Source of the DNA: Methanothrix sp.
Lineage (GTDB): Archaea > Halobacteriota > Methanosarcinia > Methanotrichales > Methanotrichaceae
Assembly: GCA_026394555.1 (NCBI GenBank)
Contig: JAPKXZ010000075.1
Span: 107,080 to 171,079, forward strand
Reading direction: 5' to 3'
DNA length: 64,000 bases
Positions 42,336 to 51,525 of this stretch are shown piece by piece. Each line of letters begins with the position of its first letter. Position 1 is the first letter of the stretch. The position numbers were made by a program, and so were the translations under genes. The notes under the pieces are model-generated. The model made no database searches, was not told the DNA's origin, and was given only the letters and a program-made list of their open reading frames with translations.

Positions 42336-43379
42336 ATGGATCACATTCACGGTCACGGTCATGATTTTATTTGTAGTGGCGAGAAGATAAGGACGACAAT
42401 ACCCATGAAAGAGAGGGGTGTTGCCGACTTGGTCGCGGATATGAGTAAGATGGGCTTTCAGGGAGGCCAGCTAGGTGCATCTCTGAAGGTTTGGAAGCGC
42501 ATGCACGACGAGGATGTTACTATCTTCCTGGGTCTTGCCGGTGCCATGGTGCCCGCCGGCCTGGGTGAGTTCATTGCCTACCTTCTGAGGGAGAGAAAGG
42601 TAGACTGCCTGGTCAGCACGGGCGCCAATCTATTTCACGACCTGTGCGAGGGACTGGGCATCGTTCACTACCAGGGGAGCGCCTGCGCCGATGATGCCTA
42701 TCTCAATGAATGCAAGATCGACAGAATCTACGACGTATTCGTATCGGAGATCGAGCTGCATAAAGCCGACAATTACATATCCGACTTTGTGAAGAGCCTG
42801 GATCCGGCCCGGCGCTACTCATCACGCGAGCTGATGTACATGGTGGGAAAAGACCTGCCCGATACAACAATCCTTGGCGCGGCTCATAAAGCAGGAGTGC
42901 CCATCTTCGTGCCTGCCTTCGGAGACAGCTCCTGGGGAATTGGCATGGTTATGGCTCTGCGCGAAGGACATAGCGTCATGGTCGATGGCATCAAGGATGT
43001 GGACGAGATCACCCAGATGGTGGAAAAGTCCGCCCAGACTGGAGTGATTTACATCGGCGGAGGCGTTCCCAAGAACTTCATTCAGCAGACGGAAGTCATA
43101 GCGGAATTGATAGGCGATTACTCGGGAGGCCACAGCTATGCCATTCAGTACACCACCGACGCTCCGCACTGGGGAGGCCTGTCCGGCTGCACCTTCGAAG
43201 AGGCTGTCTCCTGGGGCAAGGTCAAGAAGGAGGCCAGCAAAGTGCAGGTCTTCTCTGATGCCACCATCACCGTGCCGCTCGTGGTGCAGGCCCTACGGGA
43301 GTCGGGCCATCCGCGAAGAAGCGTTCCGGTCTTCGACTGGGAGGAAGCGGGGCTGAAGCTGAGGTACGAAAAAGGGTGA
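42336..43379 (+). CDS. dys: Deoxyhypusine synthase family protein
   Basis: 347 aa from ATG 42336 with a GAGGG site. Deoxyhypusine synthase transfers an aminobutyl group from a polyamine to a lysine of archaeal IF5A. NAD-binding features are LVSTGANLFHDLCEGLG and GDSSWGIGM. The catalytic lysine is in EAVSWGKVKKEA near the C-terminus, followed by SDATITVPLVVQAL. In some archaea agmatine can serve as the donor. A neighbouring agmatine-producing arginine decarboxylase, divergent across a 165-base promoter gap, fits that pathway. Alternative: a DHS-like homospermidine-type enzyme. Confidence 0.9.
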   Translation: MDHIHGHGHDFICSGEKIRTTIPMKERGVADLVADMSKMGFQGGQLGASLKVWKRMHDEDVTIFLGLAGAMVPAGLGEFIAYLLRERKVDCLVSTGANLFHDLCEGLGIVHYQGSACADDAYLNECKIDRIYDVFVSEIELHKADNYISDFVKSLDPARRYSSRELMYMVGKDLPDTTILGAAHKAGVPIFVPAFGDSSWGIGMVMALREGHSVMVDGIKDVDEITQMVEKSAQTGVIYIGGGVPKNFIQQTEVIAELIGDYSGGHSYAIQYTTDAPHWGGLSGCTFEEAVSWGKVKKEASKVQVFSDATITVPLVVQALRESGHPRRSVPVFDWEEAGLKLRYEKG

Positions 43380-43400
43380 TCAATAATCCTGTAATTTAAG

Positions 43401-44786
43401 TTACATACACGACCTATTTTTGCAGGCCCGCAGGAAGTTGGCAGGAAATCCCCGGAAGGATGCGCTGTGGATGTGGGTGTAGCTGGCCACCAAATTCCCC
43501 TCGTACATGCCGTCCCAGCCGTCCTTAATTCCCGTGCCCCGCTCCAGGCGAATGGCGTACTTCACATTTTCATCCATCAGCATCTCAGAGTGGTGAAACT
43601 CGTGCCCCATGATCGTTGTCCCCGCGGGCCCGAGCGCGCAGCCCTGCGTGAGCGCCCCGTGCACGTAGCTGACGACGCGCGTGCTGCCGCGCCGCGCCTT
43701 TCCCGGCACCAGCCCGACCATTTCCTGCCGTTCGCCGTCCCACTCGATCTCACGGCCCAGGTACATCAGACCGCCGCACTCCACGAAGATGGGCAGGTCT
43801 TTCTCGTGCGCCTTTTCCAGCGCCTGGCGCATGCCCGCATTCTCGGACAGCTCCCGGGCGTACAGTTCTGGATAGCCTCCCCCGATGTAGATCCCGTCCA
43901 CCGGGGGGAGCGTCGTGTCGTGCACGGGGCTGAAGGGCACCACCTTCGCTCCGGCCAGCTCCATCAGTTCCAGATTGTCCCGGTAATAGAAGTTGAAGGC
44001 CTCATCCCGAGCCACGCCGATTCTAATGCCCTGGCCTAGGGCATTTTGCCGGTAGAGGTCCGGCTCGACCTCCGGCAGCGGCTCCGCCTCACGTGCGATT
44101 TCCAGGATGCGATCCAGGTTCAGGCCTTCCTCTACAATCTGGCGGATTTTATCCACTCGCTCGGCGAAGCCCTCATGCCGGGTCTTGCCCTCCAGAACGG
44201 GCACCAGGCCCAGGTGGCGCATGGCCAGGTGCATATCCTCATTTCGCCGGATGACGCCCACCACTTCCACGCCTGCGTAGCGCTCTATCTCCTTGATCGC
44301 TTTTTGGGCGTGCCTTTCCGATCCCACCTTGTTGAGAATTACTCCCTTGAATTGCACATGGGGATCAAAGTCCATGTAGCCTTTGACGATGGCTGCGCAG
44401 CTTCTTGTGATACTTCTGGCATCGACCACGAAGATCACGGGAGTCTGGAGAAGCTTGGCGATCTCTGCCGTGCTGCCGATGTCTCCATCGTATCCCTCGT
44501 AGAGGCCGCGCACGCCCTCGATTACCGCGATGTCGGCGCCTTCTATCGCATGATTGTAGATCTCCCGGACGGCAGCCTCTGTCATGAGGTAGCCGTCCAG
44601 ATTGCGGCAGCTTCTGCCTGTGATCCAGGTGTGGTAGCTGGGATCGATGTAGTCCATGGCCACCTTGAAGGGTTGCACCGCATGGTTCCGGCCCCGCAAA
44701 GCGGAGAGCAGACCGGCTACGATGGTGGTCTTGCCGCTGGAGCTTCGATCGCCAGCGATCAGGATGCGGGGACAGTCGGCTCGCAT
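43401..44786 (-). CDS. cfbB: Ni-sirohydrochlorin a,c-diamide synthase
   Basis: 461-aa CbiA/CfbB amidotransferase. The N-terminal dethiobiotin-synthetase-like ATP domain (AGDRSSSGKTTIVAGLLSAL, AVIEGVRGLYEGYDG) is joined to a class I glutaminase with the nucleophile region LPIFVECGGLMYLGREI and the His in MGHEFHHSEM. In methanogens this amidates Ni-sirohydrochlorin on the way to coenzyme F430 of methyl-CoM reductase. It follows cfbC by 22 bases on the same strand. A corrinoid (CbiA) role is the alternative, but the cfbC neighbour favours F430. Confidence 0.92.
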   Translation of the reverse strand: MRADCPRILIAGDRSSSGKTTIVAGLLSALRGRNHAVQPFKVAMDYIDPSYHTWITGRSCRNLDGYLMTEAAVREIYNHAIEGADIAVIEGVRGLYEGYDGDIGSTAEIAKLLQTPVIFVVDARSITRSCAAIVKGYMDFDPHVQFKGVILNKVGSERHAQKAIKEIERYAGVEVVGVIRRNEDMHLAMRHLGLVPVLEGKTRHEGFAERVDKIRQIVEEGLNLDRILEIAREAEPLPEVEPDLYRQNALGQGIRIGVARDEAFNFYYRDNLELMELAGAKVVPFSPVHDTTLPPVDGIYIGGGYPELYARELSENAGMRQALEKAHEKDLPIFVECGGLMYLGREIEWDGERQEMVGLVPGKARRGSTRVVSYVHGALTQGCALGPAGTTIMGHEFHHSEMLMDENVKYAIRLERGTGIKDGWDGMYEGNLVASYTHIHSASFRGFPANFLRACKNRSCM

Positions 44787-44808
44787 TTTATCGCCTCCCT
44801 ATCATTGC

Positions 44809-45609
44809 CTACTCCATGGAGAGTTCCCTAAGTCTCTCATCGCTCAGTGGCTGCGGCACCCGTGGCTGTGCTCCCGACATGATCTCCCTGGCCAGGGCCC
44901 GGTAGACCTCTGCAATCTCTGAGTCCGGCGCGCCCTCGATCACCGTCACCGCTTTCCTCTCGCACTGCTGCACAATGGGGTCTTTGGGGATGAAGGCTAC
45001 CAGCCGGCTGTTCAGCTCCGCAGCGAATCGTTGTGCAATCTCCTTCTCCCGCCCGGCGGCCGCCTCGCGCGAGTTGCAGATCACGCCTGCCAGTGGGGTA
45101 TTCAGGCGGAGCAGGCCCTTGCTGATATTGTTCGCAGCATAAAGCGGCATGTACTCCCCAGAGGTGATGATGTAAGCTTGGCTAACCAAACCCTTTCGGA
45201 TCGGCGCAGAAAATCCGCCGCAAACGATGTCCCCGGGCACATCGTACAGCACCAGGTCCACATTCTCCATGGCCTTGGAGACTTTGCGCAGGAAATCAAT
45301 GGCGACAATTATGCCCCGTCCTGCACAGCCCACGCCCGGTTCCGGGCCGCCTACTTCAATGCACAAGACGCCCTTGTATCCCGAAAAAACGACATCCTCC
45401 TCGTGAATCTCTCCTCCGGCCAAGATGAGGTCCATCATGGTGGGAATTCGTTTGCCAACCAGTGTTATGCTCGAGTCGCTCTTGGGATCGCAGCCCACTA
45501 CCAATACCCTGTGGCCCTCTTCGGCACAGGCGGCGGCAATGTTCGAGGCAGTGCACGACTTGCCGATACCGCCTTTGCCGTATATCGCAACGTGTTTAAT
45601 AGATGACAT
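44809..45609 (-). CDS. cfbC: NifH-like Ni-sirohydrochlorin a,c-diamide reductive cyclase subunit
   Basis: 266 aa. The P-loop [19 protein letters not shown], the [4Fe-4S] ligands in GVGCAGRGI and [11 protein letters not shown], and DPKSDSS switch region mark a nitrogenase-iron-protein relative. CfbC donates electrons with CfbD during the six-electron reduction and ring closure in F430 synthesis. The cfbD component is not in the window. It heads the cfbC-cfbB pair and is divergent from the S-layer gene with only 70 bases between, so the promoters overlap. Confidence 0.92.
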   Translation of the reverse strand: MSSIKHVAIYGKGGIGKSCTASNIAAACAEEGHRVLVVGCDPKSDSSITLVGKRIPTMMDLILAGGEIHEEDVVFSGYKGVLCIEVGGPEPGVGCAGRGIIVAIDFLRKVSKAMENVDLVLYDVPGDIVCGGFSAPIRKGLVSQAYIITSGEYMPLYAANNISKGLLRLNTPLAGVICNSREAAAGREKEIAQRFAAELNSRLVAFIPKDPIVQQCERKAVTVIEGAPDSEIAEVYRALAREIMSGAQPRVPQPLSDERLRELSME

Positions 45610-45679
45610 CTAACTCCGCTTCGCGTGTAGATCCTCCATAGGATATACAGCTTATCCAGGAATGATTCTTAAGAGGTAG

Positions 45680-48598
45680 ATGGAGATCAGGACAATCTGG
45701 TTTATAGCCGCAGCAGCAATGTTGATCTTGCTTTTTGGGCTGGTTTCGAGCGCCTTCGCACAAGAGCCGGTGGAAGCGGCCTTTGTGCGGGGCCATTTCA
45801 GTGAAGGCAGTGGAATCTGGCGGGCGAATGACTTCGGTTGGTTCTTCTATGACCTGGACAAGGATCAGGGCGGCGAGGAGCTAGGCATCGATATGCAGGG
45901 AAGGACGGCGGAGAAGGGGCATATTGTCTATTCCTCAAAGACGTGGTCGCATCGGTTTGAGTATGAACCCTGGGGCAGCTTCCATGAGGTGGCATTTCTG
46001 GGCAAGCCTTATCTTGCCGGTTATCCCAAGAGTTCTTTTACAGACGAGATCAATTCTTTAGACAAAGGCGAGATAAGAGCAGTGCTCATAGATGATGATC
46101 GCACTCAGACTTTGAACTTCAACTCGACTCTCACCCTCCAGCAAGGCTATGTTCTGGCGGCAGCGGAAGTCTCGGAGAAGAAGGGCGCCGTTAATTTCGT
46201 CTTGTTAAGAAATGGAAAACCTGTTTATGCTTCTGTTGTGAGCATCGGCGATACCTTTGTCTACAAAGTAAACGAAGTACCGGTGATCCTGGTCCATCTG
46301 GCCAATGCCATGCGAGGTGGAAACGAGGGATTTGCCGAGGTGGATGGAGTCTTTCAAGTTAGCGATGTACCTTATATCAAACTCTTTGAAGGCGGCCTGC
46401 TTGGCAATATGGAGCTGACAGATCTCTCGGAGGACGGAATCGTGTTCCAGAATAATAAGTCTCTAACATTTATTAGAAACGCTGAGATTCCTCTCACCGC
46501 CGATCTGAAAATAGTCGTTCTTGATCAGCCCAATCTCTTCTATTATCCTGTTGGAGGCATCTTTGATTACGGTGTGCATGAGATACGCGGGCCGGTATTC
46601 AACTCCAGTCCATCCATTCCTGTGCGCATGGGAGACTATAATTCTTCTGTCATTGCCAGGTGGAACAGCCTAAACTACAGCGGATTCTACTTCGATCCTA
46701 AGCAATCTTTGGGTGCAGAGACCCTCGTCTTTTATGCGGTTCAAGGTAGAAAGCTAGAGCCACCAACACACTATATAAAATATGAGAAAAATAAAACTGT
46801 GGCCCAGAGTGGCCTTCAATATACTACCACAACACAGGCCAAAGAATTTGAGTATAAACCATGGGGACACTATTTTGTCATAAGCTTCCTCGGGGCCACC
46901 TGGTTCGCAGGGTACGATTCAAGGCTTGAAGGCAAAAATTCATCCAAGAGCCTTCTGGAGCAGGAGTACCTGGGTCGGGTTCTCCTGGACACGGAGCTGC
47001 AGGGCAATATCCTGGCGGGGAATTATTCACTTCAAGACGGCTACCAGATGCGTATCAGGGATGTTGGCAATGACAGCCTATTCCTCCAGCTCCTTAAAGA
47101 AGGAAGCTTGGTGGATAGCTCTGTGGTTAAATCCAATACCACATATATCTACAAGAAAGATTTGGAAAACGTCAAAGACATGCCTATAATAATGATGCAC
47201 TTTGGCAATGTTTTTAACAATGGTACGCATAGTTTTGCCACTCTGGACGGCATCTTCCAGATCTCCGATCGGTATATATTTCCGATTGAACCGGGAAATG
47301 GTTTTGGCGAATTGGAGATTGTCCGCGTTGCGCCTGAGGGGATGATCCTACTCAATCCTGATAGCATTAACCTCAACAGCAACTCGAAGGTTAACATAGG
47401 GCCGGGAATGGACATCCATGTTGCAGACAACAAAACTCTTCGATATTATCTCTATACTTCAATGTATGTAGTTCCTCCGCCCGATCCCCCTCTGATCAAT
47501 GCTCAGGACAACGTATCATCTTCTGCATCGGCGAACTTCAGCATTATCGTCAAGGCGGCTGAGATACGCCAAGTCCTGGTTAGCATCCTGGATTCAAGCA
47601 ATAGGACAGTCTTCTCCAGGGACATCACCGGGATTGGCCAGGGTTCTGGTGATTTATGGGGCTTTGCCTGGAAATGGAACGCAACGACTTTGCAGCTAAG
47701 TGATGATAGGAGCCCTGTCCTGGATGCGAGCGGCAGTCCTGTGCCGGGATTGCTGTACCTGAGCCCATCTACACCCGTCCAACAGGTTGGCGTGCTATTT
47801 GATTCAATGGGACGAATTGGTGCAATATCGGATAGTACGTCCACATATTACGTCTCCCGCGGCGAATATAAGCGCCTCAATAGCACGCTTGATTATGACG
47901 CCATGCTGGCCAACAACACTGCCCGAATGCAGTTTATCAAGATTGAGCCCGGAAAGAGCATTCTGCAGTTTCTTGATGTTGTCAACAGCAAATTAGCTCC
48001 CAGCGGCATCAATCATACCCTGCAAGGCAATCTTGAGGCAATAGAGCCCCATGCGATTATGGTAGGTGCACAACCGGGCCGATACGAGCTGCAGGTGAGG
48101 GTGGAAAATGCCGTCAATGCCATTTGGGCAACAAACGAATTTATCAATGTGACTCAGGCGGAAATGCGCGGCGTATCCCTGGGCAATGCATTGGCATTTG
48201 CTGGAGGGGAAGTATCCATTCCACTCCAGGCCCCCAATTCCAGTGGTGAGAAGCGGATTAACATCTCTTATGATGTCGCCAAGCTGAAAGCCACGGACAT
48301 CACCGGGGAGTGCAAAGCCACCTGGCAGGTGGACGCGAAGCTGGGACGGATAGGCGTTCTCCTCCCGCCGGGTTGCTCCGCCGCTAATCTCACTTTTGCG
48401 GTGGGCAGTAAAGCCCAGGCAAATGATACAATCGCTATTAATGTGACTGGCACGAGCGGCTTTAGGCCAGAGACGATTCTTAACGGCACCATAACCATCG
48501 TTGCGAGCAATAAAGGGGCAAAGAAGAGTCCTGCTCTGGGCATTCTAGCCGGCCTTGTTGCCCTGGCAGCAGGAGCCTATTCCCGGCGCAGGAGATAG
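45680..48598 (+). CDS. S-layer protein with two DUF1608-type repeats
   Basis: 972 aa. A signal peptide (WFIAAAAMLILLFGLVSSAFA) is followed by two copies of the Methanosarcinales S-layer domain. The first runs ~30-295 and the second ~300-590; FEYEPWGSFHEVAFLGKPYL and FEYKPWGHYFVISFLGATWF are equivalent blocks. A linker and a cohesin-like beta domain (~830-940) follow. The end is a hydrophobic helix and a basic tail (LAGLVALAAGAYSRRRR) for membrane anchoring. Many N-x-S/T sequons suggest glycosylation. Probably the main or a secondary cell-surface sheath subunit. Confidence 0.9.
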   Translation: MEIRTIWFIAAAAMLILLFGLVSSAFAQEPVEAAFVRGHFSEGSGIWRANDFGWFFYDLDKDQGGEELGIDMQGRTAEKGHIVYSSKTWSHRFEYEPWGSFHEVAFLGKPYLAGYPKSSFTDEINSLDKGEIRAVLIDDDRTQTLNFNSTLTLQQGYVLAAAEVSEKKGAVNFVLLRNGKPVYASVVSIGDTFVYKVNEVPVILVHLANAMRGGNEGFAEVDGVFQVSDVPYIKLFEGGLLGNMELTDLSEDGIVFQNNKSLTFIRNAEIPLTADLKIVVLDQPNLFYYPVGGIFDYGVHEIRGPVFNSSPSIPVRMGDYNSSVIARWNSLNYSGFYFDPKQSLGAETLVFYAVQGRKLEPPTHYIKYEKNKTVAQSGLQYTTTTQAKEFEYKPWGHYFVISFLGATWFAGYDSRLEGKNSSKSLLEQEYLGRVLLDTELQGNILAGNYSLQDGYQMRIRDVGNDSLFLQLLKEGSLVDSSVVKSNTTYIYKKDLENVKDMPIIMMHFGNVFNNGTHSFATLDGIFQISDRYIFPIEPGNGFGELEIVRVAPEGMILLNPDSINLNSNSKVNIGPGMDIHVADNKTLRYYLYTSMYVVPPPDPPLINAQDNVSSSASANFSIIVKAAEIRQVLVSILDSSNRTVFSRDITGIGQGSGDLWGFAWKWNATTLQLSDDRSPVLDASGSPVPGLLYLSPSTPVQQVGVLFDSMGRIGAISDSTSTYYVSRGEYKRLNSTLDYDAMLANNTARMQFIKIEPGKSILQFLDVVNSKLAPSGINHTLQGNLEAIEPHAIMVGAQPGRYELQVRVENAVNAIWATNEFINVTQAEMRGVSLGNALAFAGGEVSIPLQAPNSSGEKRINISYDVAKLKATDITGECKATWQVDAKLGRIGVLLPPGCSAANLTFAVGSKAQANDTIAINVTGTSGFRPETILNGTITIVASNKGAKKSPALGILAGLVALAAGAYSRRRR

Positions 48599-48764
48599 TC
48601 CCTTTTTGAAGCGATGCAAAACTGTCAACGGCCTTGGCCGGCCGCGGCCTGGAGCGGCGCCCAAACCTTCTCGCGGGAGGACCGCAGGGCCGACTCGCAA
48701 AACCCCGGATGAATGGATTACCGATTTGGGCTTATAAATCATTAATCAATGGGCTTATGCAGCC

Positions 48765-49310
48765 TCAACTGTCCCGAGCCGCCATCTTTATCGCCCTTCC
48801 CAACGCCATGCTCATGGCCTCAATCTTGCTCCTATCGTCGCCTCCTTCCGCACGTATGGCCAGATTGAACTTGCCGTTGTAGGCCAGGGCACGCAGGAAG
48901 TGGCTGAAGTTCTCCAGGCACATGCCGCCCAAGGCCTGCGCCTCCAGAAGGAAATCGCCCTGATAGCCCGGCTCGCCGAAGCGCACAGCTGCTGCTGCCA
49001 ATGCCTGGCCGGAGGGGACCATTGAGCTTCCTATGCCGCTTTTAATCACCTCCGCTAAAGTGCTGCCCAGAGTGATGGCTGTGTCTTCCGTGGTGTGGTG
49101 GTCGCCCGTTTCCAAGTCGCCCCTGGCCTTGACGGTCAGATCAAATCCCGCGCCTCTGGCCATGGCCGACAGGATCTCATCCAAAAGCTCGATTCCCGTA
49201 TCTACCTGGATAATGCCCGCGCTTTCTATGTCCAGGAAGACTTCAATGCGGGTCTCTTTTGTCTCCCTTTTTCTCGATGCCGACATGGCTCTCATCTCCT
49301 TCTTTTTCAT
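48765..49310 (-). CDS. HisB homologue lacking most metal ligands
   Basis: 181 aa. The overall match is to imidazoleglycerol-phosphate dehydratase (TKETRIEVFLDIES, FDLTVKARGDLETGDHHTTE). Of the expected two-metal ligands only His71, His72, Glu75 and Glu164 remain. The LDH position is Glu45, the LH position is Ala151, the HHxxE pair is Arg160-Ser161, and the internal M-D-D segment is MVPSGQALAA. A normal dehydratase needs these residues. It is therefore probably a paralogue with another job, or a structural relative. It is separated from hisF/hisH by 41 kb and has no his gene beside it. The start may be a few codons downstream. Confidence 0.78.
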   Translation of the reverse strand: MKKKEMRAMSASRKRETKETRIEVFLDIESAGIIQVDTGIELLDEILSAMARGAGFDLTVKARGDLETGDHHTTEDTAITLGSTLAEVIKSGIGSSMVPSGQALAAAAVRFGEPGYQGDFLLEAQALGGMCLENFSHFLRALAYNGKFNLAIRAEGGDDRSKIEAMSMALGRAIKMAARDS

Positions 49311-49422
49311 TCTTAAGCTAAGCGATTGAAGGCTTTTTTCGTTTTCACGACTCCTTTTTTCAAAGCTTTATTCGTGGATAAGTTTTTATGCTACTCTGAA
49401 TTATGGGGTTATATTGAGAATT

Positions 49423-49686
49423 ATGCAACAAGAAATTAATCTGAATGAAGCTATAGAATTGGCTAGAAATTATTTCAGCAAGCTTTATCGAGAGGAAGAA
49501 TACTCCAAAGCAACGGGTTTAACCATTCCGAATTTGATAGGATTTAATACAATCAGTGCTACAGAGGAGGACGGGCTATATATTATCAAGTGTGAAGTTA
49601 AGGATAGCTATTTCTCTCCAATTAAATATGTGTATACTCTTAAGATCGATAAAATGGGTGAGCTAAAAGAGCTTAAAAGAGAATGA
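49423..49686 (+). CDS. Hypothetical partner (antitoxin-like) of PIN protein
   Basis: 87 aa from ATG 49423 (TTG 49414 is an alternative). An N-terminal helix (EINLNEAIELARNYFSKLYR) leads into a small alpha/beta domain with CEVKDSYFSPIKYVYTLKID. No DNA-binding motif of known antitoxins is obvious. It overlaps the PIN gene by four bases (ATGA) and is AT-rich like it, arguing for a coupled two-gene cassette in which this is the first, antitoxin-position gene. Confidence 0.7.
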   Translation: MQQEINLNEAIELARNYFSKLYREEEYSKATGLTIPNLIGFNTISATEEDGLYIIKCEVKDSYFSPIKYVYTLKIDKMGELKELKRE

Positions 49687-50156
49687 GCGGAGATTTGCTT
49701 AGATATAAATTCTTGCTCTTAGATACGGGGCCGCTACTTCTCTATTTAGTTGGGTTCTATAATACTAAATATTTGTCTATCATAAATTATAACTCGCAAG
49801 ATCATGCGTTGCTTGTTGATTTTTTAAAATATAGAGAGATCGTCGTCACACCACAGGTGCTGGCTGAAGTATCAAATCTGGCCAATAGTAGGCTAAAAGA
49901 AGCTAATTTTTCAAATTTTTTTACCAATTCTATTAATATTCTTATGAACGCACGCGAAGACTATATAGAAAAGGACAAAATCTTAAAAAGAGCTAATGAA
50001 GTTGCTAAATTTGGCATAACTGACACATCCCTAATCGAAGCTTCTTCAAGTGGTAGCAGCCGAATGCTATTGACTTCTGATGAAAAATTGTTTTATTACT
50101 GTTCCGGAAACGATATCCCCGCCATTCATTTGAATTCTCTGAAAAATTTGATATAA
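49683..50156 (+). CDS. PIN domain protein (toxin-like ribonuclease)
   Basis: 157 aa. The PIN acidic constellation can be followed: Asp in KFLLLDTGPLLLYL, Glu in TPQVLAEVSNLANS, the Asp in FGITDTSLIEAS and Asp in LLTSDEKLFYY. This is that of VapC-type Mg-dependent RNases. Low-GC codon use and overlap with the preceding small gene point to a toxin-antitoxin module acquired by transfer. It ends three bases before the stop of the convergent hdrB. Confidence 0.82.
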   Translation: MSGDLLRYKFLLLDTGPLLLYLVGFYNTKYLSIINYNSQDHALLVDFLKYREIVVTPQVLAEVSNLANSRLKEANFSNFFTNSINILMNAREDYIEKDKILKRANEVAKFGITDTSLIEASSSGSSRMLLTSDEKLFYYCSGNDIPAIHLNSLKNLI

Positions 50157-50158
50157 TA

Positions 50159-51001
50159 CTATTCAGATAACCTAACATACACCCTTTCCACCATCGCCAT
50201 GGGTGACACCGAATTCATGAAGAGCCCCAGTTCCTCCGGCCCCAGGCCCAAAGCGATGCCCGCCAGTTGCGTTACGTAGAGTACAGGAATGCCGATCTTC
50301 TCCCCGTGCTTTTGCTCCAGCACCTTTTGCTTGGCATCGAGCATGAGGTGGCAGAGCGGGCAGACGGTGACGATGACCTCCGCCCCGGCTTTCTTGGCCT
50401 CAGAGAGGATTTTTAAGGCAATATCTTCAGCCGCCTTTTCCTGGGGCATGAAGATGGGCCCGCCGCAGCAAACGGTCTTGAGCCGGAAGTCCACCGGCTC
50501 CGCCTGCAGCCTCTTGATCAGCTTTTCCAGGATGGTCGGGAACTCTGGGCTGTACAGCCCCGCAGGGCGCGTCAGTAGGCAGCCGTAGTAGGGAGCGACC
50601 CTCAGCTCCTTGAGGGGCACCACGATCCGCTCATCGTTTTCGGTCAAGGCCTCAAGAATGACGTCCAGAGCATGACGGATCTTTGCGCCGCTATATTTCT
50701 TGTCCAGGACGGCGTTCACCTTTTCCCTGGTGTCCGGCTCCTCCAGCCGCAGGGCGGCAGCCCTCAGGTTGCTGTAGCAGATGGAGCAGCTGGTCATGAT
50801 CGGGAGGTCCGTCTGGGCCATGTTGCGAGCTGCCAGGCCCGTGGCCACCAACTCATGGGAGACGTGCGTCGCACCGCAGCAGTTCCAGTCCGGGAGTTCC
50901 ACGAGCTCAATTCCCAGAGCCGCAGAGACAGCCCGCGTGGATGCGTCCATCTCCTTTCCCGTCGATTGGGAAACGCAGCCCGGATAGTAAGCCAGCTTCA
51001 T
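50159..51001 (-). CDS. hdrB: Heterodisulfide reductase subunit B
   Basis: 280 aa. It carries the two CCG-type cysteine domains that hold the non-cubane [4Fe-4S] clusters reducing CoM-S-S-CoB: LPDWNCCGATHVS with SCSICYSNL, and KTVCCGGPIFMPQ with TVCPLCHLMLD. Cytoplasmic HdrB form, without a membrane subunit. Last gene of the hdrA...hdrC-hdrB operon, overlapping hdrC by four bases. Confidence 0.95.
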   Translation of the reverse strand: MKLAYYPGCVSQSTGKEMDASTRAVSAALGIELVELPDWNCCGATHVSHELVATGLAARNMAQTDLPIMTSCSICYSNLRAAALRLEEPDTREKVNAVLDKKYSGAKIRHALDVILEALTENDERIVVPLKELRVAPYYGCLLTRPAGLYSPEFPTILEKLIKRLQAEPVDFRLKTVCCGGPIFMPQEKAAEDIALKILSEAKKAGAEVIVTVCPLCHLMLDAKQKVLEQKHGEKIGIPVLYVTQLAGIALGLGPEELGLFMNSVSPMAMVERVYVRLSE

Positions 51002-51525
51002 TCTTTCCAGAGCTCCTCAATGATCCTCTTGACCTCATCCCTGCCTTTGATCTTCTCTATCTCCAGGCCGATCTTGCCCCTGGGCAAAAGCTCCAATCCC
51101 ATCTGCATGGACTGCACGACTCCCTGGGGAAAGACGAGCAGGAACTTCGCCGTTAGAGCCAGCTCGGCTATCCGGCCATAGTCCTTGATCTGCTCTAAGA
51201 AGAATTTCTCGTAAGCGGCGTCCTTGCCTTGCAGGCCCGTCCGCTCGGCTATGTCTTTTAGAGCCGAGACTACAGCCTTAGGCCGGATGCCTCGCGGGCA
51301 GCGCACAGTGCAGAGAAGACAGGAGGTGCACAGCCACAGAGTCTCGTTGTGCAAAGCCTCCTCCTTTTTGCCCTCCAGGCAGAGTTTGATCAACCTTCGG
51401 ATGCTGGGGTTCATGAGGTTCGCCGTAGGGCAACTGGCGGAGCAGGTGCCGCACTGAATGCAGGTCAATACCTCCGGTCCGGCCAGGCGCAGCACCTCTT
51501 GCTTGAACGGTTCATCTCCGGGCAT
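50998..51525 (-). CDS. hdrC: Heterodisulfide reductase subunit C
   Basis: 175 aa. Two [4Fe-4S] motifs, CIQCGTCSASCPTANLM and CTSCLLCTVRCPRGIRP, pass electrons from HdrA to HdrB. The helical C-terminus is typical of HdrC. The start codon overlaps the polyferredoxin stop (TAATG), and the end overlaps hdrB (ATGA), so expression is tightly coupled. Confidence 0.95.
   Translation of the reverse strand: MPGDEPFKQEVLRLAGPEVLTCIQCGTCSASCPTANLMNPSIRRLIKLCLEGKKEEALHNETLWLCTSCLLCTVRCPRGIRPKAVVSALKDIAERTGLQGKDAAYEKFFLEQIKDYGRIAELALTAKFLLVFPQGVVQSMQMGLELLPRGKIGLEIEKIKGRDEVKRIIEELWKE

Noticed and set aside
48599..48764. GC-rich block after the S-layer gene, considered as structural RNA
   Set aside because: GGCCTTGGCCGGCCGCGGCC is self-complementary but no conserved RNA family signature could be found; it may simply be the transcript end between convergent genes.
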